Part shown: piece after piece, positions 42,867-50,358 of the stretch | How the letters are laid out: every line of letters begins with the position of its first letter | How positions within the stretch are numbered: position 1 is the first letter of the stretch | Origin: DATJLY01 sp035604615 | GTDB taxonomy: Bacteria > Pseudomonadota > Alphaproteobacteria > ATCC43930 > CGMCC-115725 | Assembly: GCA_035604615.1 (NCBI GenBank) | Contig: DATNID010000063.1 | Coordinates: 7,326-71,325, forward strand | Length of the DNA stretch: 64,000 nucleotides | Direction of reading: 5' to 3' | Translations under genes and position numbers: made by a program | Notes under the pieces: generated by a model | Told to the model about the DNA's origin: nothing | Seen by the model: the letters and a program-made list of their open reading frames with translations, nothing else | Database searches by the model: none

Positions 42867-42916
42867 GCGCGCGTGTGAGCGCGGTCACGAATTGCGCGCG
42901 AAAATGGCACGCGCGT

Positions 42917-42932
42917 TGTGAATTGTCTCACC
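42917..42932. promoter_or_regulatory. CRP-type site upstream of first MHKH paralogue
   Basis: TGTGA-ATTGTC-TCACC matches 9 of 10 consensus bases and ends 75 bp before the ATG of the gene at 43008. A comparable site lies at almost the same distance before the paralogue at 43668. Confidence 0.6.
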
Positions 42933-43007
42933 GAAGACACAGACGTCGCCTCCGTAAAGGTGGGGCAAGGAAAGAGCGCCACGCGCTCCCGAGCTTCGGA
43001 GGAGAAA

Positions 43008-43514
43008 ATGCACAAGCATCTGATCGCCGGCCTGGCCCTCGTCGCGATCGCCGCGCTCACCCCGCGGGCCGATGCCGACACGCAGCAGCAGAAGACGGTC
43101 CCGGTCGCCGCCCCGCACGCCGCGACCCAGATTCATCCCCAGGTTCATCCCCAGTTCCATCCCGTCTCCCATCCGGTCGCGACGCAGGCCGATCATGCCT
43201 TCCGCCCGGGCTCGGCGCCGGATCGCCATGCCTACGATGCGCGTCACGACTATGAACGGCACGTCGTCCGCGGGGAAGAATGGCGGCGTCAGGAACGCTT
43301 CCGCCACGAGGAGCGCTTCCGGCAGGAACAGCGCGAGCGCGAGGTGCATCTCTACCGCCACGAGCGCCACGAGCAGGCGGCGTCGGGTGGCGATGCGGGC
43401 GCCGACACCTCCGCTGACACGTCGAGCGATGCGGCGTCCGGCGGTTCGAGCCTCACTGACAAACTGAGCGCGGTTCAATCGATCATCGGCCTGTTCCAGA
43501 ACCAGGGCCAATGA
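43008..43514 (+). CDS. Exported low-complexity protein, MHKHLIAGLAL family, copy 1
   Basis: The 168 aa product starts at an ATG after a strong GGAGGAG. The signal peptide (MHKHLIAGLALVAIAAL, cut near ADA) is nearly identical to that of the next gene. The middle is His/Gln/Pro- and then Arg/Glu-rich (EEWRRQERFRHEERFRQEQ), probably a charged helix. The end is TDKLSAVQSIIGLFQNQG, shared with the paralogue. No known domain. A longer frame from 42918 is rejected because it runs over the CRP-type site and lacks a Shine-Dalgarno. Confidence 0.8.
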   Translation: MHKHLIAGLALVAIAALTPRADADTQQQKTVPVAAPHAATQIHPQVHPQFHPVSHPVATQADHAFRPGSAPDRHAYDARHDYERHVVRGEEWRRQERFRHEERFRQEQREREVHLYRHERHEQAASGGDAGADTSADTSSDAASGGSSLTDKLSAVQSIIGLFQNQGQ

Positions 43515-43573
43515 CGCCGTAGCAGTCCGCTAGCGGACGCTTTCGGCTCCGCGCAAAGATTTTTCGCGCGCCA

Positions 43574-43589
43574 TGTGAGTTGCCTCATA
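43574..43589. promoter_or_regulatory. CRP-type site upstream of second MHKH paralogue
   Basis: TGTGA-GTTGCC-TCATA matches 8 of 10 consensus bases and ends 78 bp before the ATG at 43668. It is embedded in an inverted repeat CGCCATGT (43569-43576)/ACATGGCG (43594-43601), and a TTGACA at 43591-43596 follows. Confidence 0.5.
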
Positions 43590-43667
43590 GTTGACATGGC
43601 GCAACTAGAGTAAAAGAATGAGGTCGGAACGAGTGAGGCGCGCGCTTCCGACCCTTTCGGAGGGACC

Positions 43668-44660
43668 ATGCACAAGCATCTGATCGCCGGCCTGGCCTTG
43701 ATCGCGTTCGCCGTGCTCGCCCCGCATGCCGACGCGGCCGAACCGCAGCCGCCGCAGAAAAAGGCGCCGCCCGCTGCGGCTCCCCATGCCGCGGCCCCGC
43801 ATGCTGCGGCCCCGGCTCATCCCCAGGTCCGTGCTCCGGTCGCTCCACAGGTCCGCGCTCCGGCGCGGCCCGGACCGGTTCAGGCCGCCCGCCCCGGTTT
43901 CGCGCCGCAAGCGGCGCGTCCCGGCTTCGCGCCGCAAGCGGCGCACAACGTCGCTCCGGATCGTCGCCTCGGCGTCGGCCCGCAGGCGCGCGACCCGCGC
44001 CTAGCGCACCAGGAGGAGTTGCGGCGTCAGGAGGAGCAGCGCCGTGACCCGCGCCTGGCGCACCAGGAGGAGCTGCGCCGCCAGGAAGACGTCCGCCGCC
44101 AGGAAGAACTGCGACGCAACCCGCGCCTTGCCCATGAAGAGGAGCTGCGGCGCCAGGAGCAACTGCGCCGCGAAGGGCGTCTCCCCGAAGAGGGCCGTCG
44201 CCCCGCAGTGGCGTCCGGCGGCGTCTCCGGTGACGGCGGCGGTGTTGGCGGCGGTAACGGCGGTGGCGGCGGCTTCGGCCCCCGCGGCGGCCGCGGCGCC
44301 GCTTTAGGTGCAGGAGCCGCGGCTGGCGCAGGCGCGGCCGCCGGTTCGTCGGGCGATGCGTCGGCCGACAATTCCGCCGACACGTCAGGCGGTTCGACTG
44401 ACAGTTCGTCGAGCGGGTCGAGCTTCAACGACAAGCTGAACAACGTGAAATCGATCCTCGACCTGTTCCAGAACCAGGGCGGTGGCGGCGGCGGCCAAGG
44501 CGGCGGCGGCGGCGGCGACGATCCGGGCCCAAGCTCGGGATCAGGGTCGAGCTTTAGCTCAGGGTCAGGCTCGGGGTCAGACTCAGGTTCGAGTTCGGGT
44601 TCCGGCTCGGGCCTCGGTTCGCGGCCCAGCACGGGCCAAGGCCAGGGCCAGAGACGATAG
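43668..44660 (+). CDS. Exported low-complexity protein, MHKHLIAGLAL family, copy 2
   Basis: The 330 aa protein shares signal peptide and C-terminal motif (FNDKLNNVKSILDLFQNQG) with the gene before it. It is expanded by repeats: Ala/Pro/His stretches, ARPGFAPQA twice, then units of DPRLAHQEELRRQE three to four times that form a charged coiled-coil-like region, and Gly- and Ser-rich runs to the end. Such repeats grow by slippage, so length may vary between strains. Probably periplasmic or surface; function unknown. Confidence 0.8.
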   Translation: MHKHLIAGLALIAFAVLAPHADAAEPQPPQKKAPPAAAPHAAAPHAAAPAHPQVRAPVAPQVRAPARPGPVQAARPGFAPQAARPGFAPQAAHNVAPDRRLGVGPQARDPRLAHQEELRRQEEQRRDPRLAHQEELRRQEDVRRQEELRRNPRLAHEEELRRQEQLRREGRLPEEGRRPAVASGGVSGDGGGVGGGNGGGGGFGPRGGRGAALGAGAAAGAGAAAGSSGDASADNSADTSGGSTDSSSSGSSFNDKLNNVKSILDLFQNQGGGGGGQGGGGGGDDPGPSSGSGSSFSSGSGSGSDSGSSSGSGSGLGSRPSTGQGQGQRR

Positions 44661-44678
44661 GAAGGCGTCGATCCGAAG

Positions 44679-44711
44679 CGCCCGCCGGGGTCCCTCGGCG
44701 GGCGTTTTCTT
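44679..44711 (+). terminator. Rho-independent terminator
   Basis: CGCCCGCCG (44679-44687) pairs with CGGCGGGCG (44696-44704), followed by TTTTCTTT. It ends the transcript of the second MHKH paralogue, only 7 bp before the convergent gene's stop. Confidence 0.88.
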
Positions 44712-44717
44712 TGGCGC

Positions 44718-45887
44718 TCAGCGCACCGCGACGATTTCGGCTTCGAGGTCGGCGCCCAGGATGTCGTTGAGCATGCCGAACGTGCTCTCGAGCGCCTCGG
44801 CCGGATGGACGCGGCGCTGGGGATAGCGCTTGGTGATGCGGTCCCAGCACGTCACCGCGTGATCGATCTTGCCGAGCGCGTCGCCGATCTCCCAAAAGAT
44901 CGTGCGGCAGTTCCTGAGGAAGGCGAGGAACGGGGCGCTTTCGGTCTTGCGCACGAACATCTTGTCGTAGCCGTCCTCGTAATCGCCGAGGATCGCCTCG
45001 ATCCTGGTCCATTGGGTGCGCAGCTCGGTGCGCACGGCGTTGTGCAGCGGCACCAGCGTGTGCCGGAACGGCCCGGCGGCGAAATTGGCGACGATCTCGC
45101 CGTCCTTGAGCCACTGCGCCAGCTCGAGCAAGGTCGGCTTGAGGCGCTGGTACTGGTACGAATAGAAGGTGATCACCTTCCACGAATAGAGAATCTCGAG
45201 CGCGCCGTCCTCGGGCAGGCCGAATGTCGCGATGATCGGCGCCAGCGCCTCGGCATCATTCGCGGCCCACATCTTCTCAATGAGCCGCTTCACCTTGGGC
45301 CGCGACGCCTTGGCCTCGGGATAGGCCGCCTTCACGATCGGCACGAAGCGCTGCTGAATGACGCCCTGGATCTCGGTCCAGTGATCGTCGGAGATGTCGA
45401 GATAGCGGTCGTTGACGGCGATGCCCTCGGCGTCGAGCACGTCGCGCAACAGGAAGGGATCGAGCGTCGGCAGCCGCGCCAGGACCCGCAGCAGGCGCAA
45501 ATCCTCCGCGAACGCCTCGCGGTCGCCGAGCCGCCGCACGCCGCATTTCTCCGCGAGCGCGGCCTCGAGCTGGCGGTCGTGCAGGAAGATGGTGCTGCCG
45601 CCCTCGGCCGGATTGCGCTCGTTGAACGGGAAATAGAGCTTGGTGCCCACCGGCGGCTCGCGGCGCGAGCGGCGTTCGGCCGGGAGCACGCTGTGCTTGA
45701 TGATGACGACCTGGTTGAGCCGGTGGTGGCGGAAGAATAGGTCGACGCCGCTGCGGCTCTCGGCCAAGAGCTTGAGCGTGATGCCGTTGCAATCGAACAC
45801 GCGCGACGATCCGCTGTCGATCATCGGGCTGGAGAAATCATCCCGCATCGGCGCTTCTGAGGTGCTCTGTCTGGGCCCAGCCCTCAT
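44718..45887 (-). CDS. Conserved-looking hypothetical cytoplasmic protein
   Basis: The frame codes for 389 aa (or 376 aa from the ATG at 45848). There is no signal peptide or membrane helix. An N-terminal part with VFDCNGITLKLLAESRSGVDLFFRHHRLNQVVIIKHSVL and NERNPAEGGSTIFLHDRQLEAAL is followed by a mostly helical remainder, including a long helical segment near QYQRLKPTLLELAQWLKDGEIVANFAAGPF. Codon use is normal. I do not recognise the family. Confidence 0.75.
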   Translation of the reverse strand: MRAGPRQSTSEAPMRDDFSSPMIDSGSSRVFDCNGITLKLLAESRSGVDLFFRHHRLNQVVIIKHSVLPAERRSRREPPVGTKLYFPFNERNPAEGGSTIFLHDRQLEAALAEKCGVRRLGDREAFAEDLRLLRVLARLPTLDPFLLRDVLDAEGIAVNDRYLDISDDHWTEIQGVIQQRFVPIVKAAYPEAKASRPKVKRLIEKMWAANDAEALAPIIATFGLPEDGALEILYSWKVITFYSYQYQRLKPTLLELAQWLKDGEIVANFAAGPFRHTLVPLHNAVRTELRTQWTRIEAILGDYEDGYDKMFVRKTESAPFLAFLRNCRTIFWEIGDALGKIDHAVTCWDRITKRYPQRRVHPAEALESTFGMLNDILGADLEAEIVAVR

Positions 45888-45977
45888 TGCAGCCTACGAA
45901 GGTTAAGAAATCCCGTACGGGGTCGCAGACGCGCCACCGTCTGCTATGGTCAAGGGCGAGGGATTTCAGGTGAATGC

Positions 45978-46973
45978 ATGAGAACCGCCCTCTTTCTCGC
46001 GGCGCTGCTGCTGGCAACGCCGGCCGCCGCCGAGGACATCAAGGTCGGCATCGTCAAGACCTCGTCCTCGGGTCATGTCTTCGTCGCGGTCGAGCGGGGC
46101 TATTTCGCGGCCGAGGGATTCGATGTCGAACTCGTCCCGTTCGAAGCGGCGCAGCCGGTCGCGATCGCGGTCGTCACCGGCGACATCGCCTTCGGGGTCT
46201 CGGCGCTGACCGCCGGCTTCTACAGCCTGGCCGGGCAAGGCGCGCTCAAGCTCATCGCCGGCCAGAGCCGCGACCTGCCGACCTATCAGAACATCTGCTA
46301 CCTCGCCTCCAACCACGCCTTCGAGGCCGGACTGACCGCGCCGCGGCTGCTGGCCGGGCACTCCATGGCCTTGACGCAAATCGGCGCTCCCGGACATTAC
46401 GCACTGGGCCGGCTCGCGGAGAAATACGGCTTCGACATCAAGGGCATGCGGCTGGTGCCGCTACATTCCTTCCCGAACATCGTGACCGCCTTGGCGGGCA
46501 ACCAGGTCGATGCCGGGATGCTTGCCGCGACGCCCGGCATGGCAGCCGTCGAACGCGGCGCGGCTCATCTCATCGGCTGGGTCGGCGACGAGACGCCGTG
46601 GCAGATCGGCGGGGTCTTCGCTACCGCCGCCACGGCCGAGGACCGGATCGACTTCGTCGAGCGCTTCTTGCGCGCTTATCGCCGCGGCGCGCGGGATTAT
46701 TTCGAGGCTTTCTCGGCCTCCGACGGCACCAGGCGCGACGGCCCGACCGCGCCCGAGATCCTCGCCATCATCGCCAAATACACCGGCGAGCCGGTGGCGC
46801 AGATCCGGCGCGCGATCGGCTACGTCGATCCCGAGGGCAGGCTCGACCGCGCCGACATCAGGCACCAGATCGCCTGGTACAAGTCGCAGAACATGCTCAA
46901 GGACGGGATCGACGGCGAGATCATCATCGACCCGCGCTACGCCCAGGATCTGCCGGCTCAACCGGAGCGGTAA
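45978..46973 (+). CDS. SsuA/TauA/NMT1-like ABC transporter substrate-binding protein
   Basis: The 331 aa product has a signal peptide (to AAAE) and the NMT1/SsuA pattern IKVGIVKTSSSGHVFVAVERGYFAAEGFDVELVPF, GDIAFGVSALTAGFYSLAGQGAL and VGDETPWQIGGVF. It is the likely partner of the permease (48592) and ATPase (49421) encoded nearby on the other strand. It is a paralogue of the orphan binding protein at 59489. It overlaps convergent nadQ by 16 bp. Confidence 0.88.
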   Translation: MRTALFLAALLLATPAAAEDIKVGIVKTSSSGHVFVAVERGYFAAEGFDVELVPFEAAQPVAIAVVTGDIAFGVSALTAGFYSLAGQGALKLIAGQSRDLPTYQNICYLASNHAFEAGLTAPRLLAGHSMALTQIGAPGHYALGRLAEKYGFDIKGMRLVPLHSFPNIVTALAGNQVDAGMLAATPGMAAVERGAAHLIGWVGDETPWQIGGVFATAATAEDRIDFVERFLRAYRRGARDYFEAFSASDGTRRDGPTAPEILAIIAKYTGEPVAQIRRAIGYVDPEGRLDRADIRHQIAWYKSQNMLKDGIDGEIIIDPRYAQDLPAQPER

Positions 46974-47893
46974 AGCGGCAGCTTGGTCCCGGCCGCGGTG
47001 CGCTCGGCCAGAAGCTCGCGGCGGAAGCGGAACAGCTTGGCGGGACGGCCGCCGGTTTCGGTCGAGACCTCGCCGGTGTCCTCGACCAGCCCTTGCTGCT
47101 CGATGAGGCGGCGGAAATTCTGCTTGTGCAGGCTCTGCCCGGCGAGCGCCTCGACCGCGCGCTGAAGTTGCAAGAGCGTGAAACTCTCCGGCATCAGTTC
47201 GAACACCACCGGGCGGTATTTGATCTTGGCGCGCAGCCGGGCGATGCCGGTGGCGAGGATACGGCGGTGGTCGTGGTTCATCGGCGTGCCGGGCAGCGGA
47301 TCGGCGACCGGGCGCCCGCGCCCCGCCTCGGGCACGAGGCCCGCTTCCCATAAGAGCTCATAACGCTGCAGTACGAATTCCTCGTTCCAGCCGCGCCCGG
47401 CGGTGGCGAAGGCGACCTCGATGCGCTCGCGCCGCTCGCGCCGCAAGTCGCGCGGCGCCTCCAGCGCCCAGTGCTTAAGGCGCGGCGCGATCGCGCTCGC
47501 CATCAGCTTGGGCGGACCCGGGCGCCAGTCCTCCCACGGGAAATAGCGATACCAGTTGTACCAGCCCGCATCGCTCGCGCCGCCGCGCTCGCGCGCGAGG
47601 CCTAGATAGCTGATCGAGATCACCCGCTCTGAGGCGCCGTCGCGGGTGCGGTCGCGGTCGGCGAAGGTGTAGAGCTGCTCGACATAGCCGAGCTTGTGCT
47701 GCGTTTGCTCCTCGACCCACGAGCGCACGCCCATGTGGAGGGTGCGGTGGCGCGACTGGAACGGGCCCGAGGGGAGCGCGCGGCCGCCGTCGATCGCCAG
47801 CACGCGCGGCTCGTCGGCGGTGACGGCGACGATGACGGCGGTGAGATCGATCGCCAGCGTCTCGCCCGCCGCCTCGTGTGCAGGCTCAGCCAA
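46958..47893 (-). CDS. nadQ: NadQ-like NUDIX-wHTH regulator of NAD metabolism
   Basis: The 311 aa protein has an N-terminal NUDIX-like domain (IDLTAVIVAVTADEPRVLAIDG, FQSRHRTLHMGVRSWVEEQTQHKLGYVEQLYTF). The C-terminal winged helix is of the NrtR/NadQ type (KYRPVVFELMPESFTLLQLQRAVEALAGQSLHKQNFRRLIEQQGLV and GRPAKLFRF). The NUDIX catalytic box is not intact, as expected for a sensor rather than an enzyme. NadQ proteins control nadABC in alphaproteobacteria. No ATG is available near the start; the TTG at 47893, overlapping the GNAT stop by 8 bp, is the best choice. It is the last gene of an ATPase-permease-GNAT-nadQ run. Confidence 0.8.
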   Translation of the reverse strand: MAEPAHEAAGETLAIDLTAVIVAVTADEPRVLAIDGGRALPSGPFQSRHRTLHMGVRSWVEEQTQHKLGYVEQLYTFADRDRTRDGASERVISISYLGLARERGGASDAGWYNWYRYFPWEDWRPGPPKLMASAIAPRLKHWALEAPRDLRRERRERIEVAFATAGRGWNEEFVLQRYELLWEAGLVPEAGRGRPVADPLPGTPMNHDHRRILATGIARLRAKIKYRPVVFELMPESFTLLQLQRAVEALAGQSLHKQNFRRLIEQQGLVEDTGEVSTETGGRPAKLFRFRRELLAERTAAGTKLPLYRSG

Positions 47894-48587
47894 GGCGCGC
47901 TCGAAGACTGTCGCGCTGCCGTCCGGAGGCGTCGAAATTTGTGGGTTCGAGCCAGCGCGCGAACGCATGCTCGAGCGCCGGCCATTCGCTGTCGAGGACC
48001 GAGTACCAGGCGGTATCCCGATTGTGGCCCTTGACGACCATGGCTTGGCGGAAAATCCCTTCGAAGCGAAAGCCGAGGCGGAGTGCGGCGCTGCGCGAGG
48101 CGGCATTGAGGCTGTTGCATTTCCACTCGTAGCGGCGATAGCCGAGCTCGGCGAAGACGCGCGCCATCATTAGGGCCATGGCTTCGGTCGCTGCGACGGT
48201 TCGCTGAAGGCGCGGCGCGAAACGGATGTGGCCGACCTCGATCGCGCCGTTCGGCCGGTCGATGCGGAGATAGCTCGCGACGCCCGCGGCCTTGCCGCTG
48301 GCGCCATCGATCACAGCGTGGAACAGCGGATCCTCGCTGGTCGCGACCCGCTCGACCCAGGCGCGATAATCCGTGGCGGCAGCGAACGGGCCGTAGGGAA
48401 GATAGGTCCAGCCGCGTCCGTCGCGGTCCTCTCCCATCGCCGCTTCGAGGTCGGCCGCATGGCGCGCGGGGTCGAGCGGCTCGACCCGGCAATAGCGGCC
48501 GATCATCGCGGTGCGTGGCGGCGCCGGACGCGGCGTCCAGTCCGGGACCGGTTCTCCTATCTCCTGGTCGAGCGCGTTTTGCGGCAC
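47886..48587 (-). CDS. GNAT-family N-acetyltransferase (RimJ/RimL-type)
   Basis: The 233 aa protein shows a RimJ/L-type GNAT fold: IGRYCRVEPLDPARHAADLEAAMG, AIEVGHIRFAPRLQRTVAATEAMALMMARVFAELGYRRYEWKCNSLNAASRSAALRLGFRFEG and a C-terminal WYSVLDSEWP. It acetylates an amine of an unknown protein or small molecule. The GTG start has TGAGGA upstream and lies 4 bp after the permease stop. Confidence 0.9.
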   Translation of the reverse strand: MPQNALDQEIGEPVPDWTPRPAPPRTAMIGRYCRVEPLDPARHAADLEAAMGEDRDGRGWTYLPYGPFAAATDYRAWVERVATSEDPLFHAVIDGASGKAAGVASYLRIDRPNGAIEVGHIRFAPRLQRTVAATEAMALMMARVFAELGYRRYEWKCNSLNAASRSAALRLGFRFEGIFRQAMVVKGHNRDTAWYSVLDSEWPALEHAFARWLEPTNFDASGRQRDSLRARLG

Positions 48588-48591
48588 GTCC

Positions 48592-49428
48592 TCAGCGCCA
48601 GCTCAGGAAGGCCTTCTCGACCATGGTCAGGATCGCGCCGATGCTGAGGCCCAGGATCGACAGGATCACCACGCCGGCCATGAGATCGTCGGTCTGCATC
48701 AGGTTCCCGGCGGTGAGCAGGAACGCGCCGATGCCGAACTGCGCGCCGATCATCTCGGCCGTGACGACGAGCAGCAGCGCGGTCGCCATCGAGATGCGGA
48801 ATCCCGCCAGGATGCCGGGCAGCGCCGAGGGCAGGATGATCTTCCAGATGATGCCGGAAACCGGGATGTTGAAGCTCTGCGCCATGCGGATGAGATTGCG
48901 CGGCACGCTGTCGATGCCGCTGAAGGTCGCGATGATGGTGGGGAAGAACACGCCCGAGGCGATGGTGACGATCTTGGGCGACTCGCCAATGCCGAGCCAC
49001 AGGATGAAGAGAGGCAGGAGCGCGATCTTCGGGATGGGATAGATCGCGGACACCATCGGCATACCGACGGCGCGCGTCACCGACCACAGCCCCATGGCGA
49101 TGCCGACCACGAGGCCCAGCCCCGTCCCGATCACCCAGCCTGAGCCGATGCGCATCAGCGAAATCGAAAGATGGCGCCACAGATCGCCCGAGATCGCGAG
49201 GTTCCACAGCGCCTCGCAGATCGCGACCGGCGACGGCAGGAACACGGGATCGATCCAGCGCCGGGTGATCGCCACCTGCCACAGCGCGATGACGACCGCG
49301 AAGGCGATCCAGGAATGGATCGAGTTCGGCTCCGGCAGGAAGCCGCCGCCGCGGAACGCCACCTCGCGCCGTCCCGCCGGCTGGGGCGTGCCGGTGGCCA
49401 CCTTCGTACCGATGGTATCTTCAAGCAT
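48592..49428 (-). CDS. SsuC/TauC-like ABC transporter permease
   Basis: The 278 aa protein has about six membrane helices, and the EAA-type loop that touches the ATPase is visible in MAQSFNIPVSGIIWKIILPSALPGILAGFRISMATALLLVV. This type moves sulfonates, taurine, nitrate, pyrimidine precursors and similar anions. It overlaps the ATPase gene by 8 bp. Confidence 0.92.
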   Translation of the reverse strand: MLEDTIGTKVATGTPQPAGRREVAFRGGGFLPEPNSIHSWIAFAVVIALWQVAITRRWIDPVFLPSPVAICEALWNLAISGDLWRHLSISLMRIGSGWVIGTGLGLVVGIAMGLWSVTRAVGMPMVSAIYPIPKIALLPLFILWLGIGESPKIVTIASGVFFPTIIATFSGIDSVPRNLIRMAQSFNIPVSGIIWKIILPSALPGILAGFRISMATALLLVVTAEMIGAQFGIGAFLLTAGNLMQTDDLMAGVVILSILGLSIGAILTMVEKAFLSWR

Positions 49429-50194
49429 CGACCACCTCCCGTTCAGCGCTCGAGGCTTCGTCGCGGATGAGCGACCACAGCCGGTTGCCGAGATCGACCA
49501 ATTCGGTCTGCGCCGATTTCTGGGTGCGCTCGCGCTGCGGAATGCGCACCTCGATCATTTCCTTGAGCTTGCCCGGTCGGCGCGACAGCACCATGACGCG
49601 GTCCGCGAGGCGCAGGCACTCGTGGAAATTATGCGTGATGTAAACGCCGGCGACGCGCTCGCGCAACCACAGATCGAGGAAATCCTCCATCAGCAGGTCG
49701 CGCGTCTGCGCGTCCAAGGCCGACAGCGGCTCGTCCATCAGCAGCACCGCCGGCTTCACCACCAGCGCGCGGGCGATGCCGACGCGCTGGCGCATGCCGC
49801 CCGAAAGCTGCTTCGGCAATGCCCCCGCGAAATCGTCGAGCTTGGTGCGCACCAGCGCATCCTTGACTCGCGCCGTGCGCTCGGCCGAACTCATGCGGTG
49901 GTGCTCGAGCGGCAGCGCCACGTTCTGCGCCACCGTGCGCCACGGCAAGAGCGCGAAATCCTGGAAGATGTAGGTGAGCGGGTTGAGGCAGTCGGCCGGT
50001 ATCTGTCCCTCCATCTGGACGGACCCGTCGGTCGCCTTGAGGATGCCGCCCATGATGCCCAGCAACGTCGACTTGCCACAGCCCGACGGCCCGATCACCG
50101 ACACGATCTCGCCCGAGCGCACATGCAGCTTGATGTCCTCGAGGACCTTCAGGTCGCCATAGGCGTGAAGCTTGACGTCGACGATGACTTCCAT
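49421..50194 (-). CDS. SsuB/TauB-like ABC transporter ATPase
   Basis: The 257 aa protein has Walker A GPSGCGKST (35-43), Q-loop YIFQDFALLPWRTV, signature LSGGMRQR, Walker B AVLLMDEPLSALD and the H-loop ITHNFHE. The ATG at 50194 was selected because it fits the family N-terminus. It is the first gene of the importer-GNAT-nadQ run. Confidence 0.93.
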   Translation of the reverse strand: MEVIVDVKLHAYGDLKVLEDIKLHVRSGEIVSVIGPSGCGKSTLLGIMGGILKATDGSVQMEGQIPADCLNPLTYIFQDFALLPWRTVAQNVALPLEHHRMSSAERTARVKDALVRTKLDDFAGALPKQLSGGMRQRVGIARALVVKPAVLLMDEPLSALDAQTRDLLMEDFLDLWLRERVAGVYITHNFHECLRLADRVMVLSRRPGKLKEMIEVRIPQRERTQKSAQTELVDLGNRLWSLIRDEASSAEREVVDA

Positions 50195-50358
50195 GCGCGC
50201 GAGCCCTGGCCGCGTCCCGCCGCCCACCGGGGCGGAGGCGCGAATTGGGGGAGGGTCCCACATTTCGGCCCCTCTGCTCAAGCGGCGCTTTCGGCAAAGA
50301 ATTTACCGTCTTGCCCGAGGCGGCTTGCTAGGCTTGCGGAATCTGACAGGGGCCTGCC

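Noticed and set aside
42918..43007. Longer start for the first MHKH paralogue
   Set aside because: It would place the CRP-type site inside the gene, lacks a Shine-Dalgarno and puts a hydrophilic leader before a good signal peptide.
43980..44200. Repeats considered as a CRISPR array
   Set aside because: They are in-frame coding repeats of irregular length with no spacer pattern and no cas genes.
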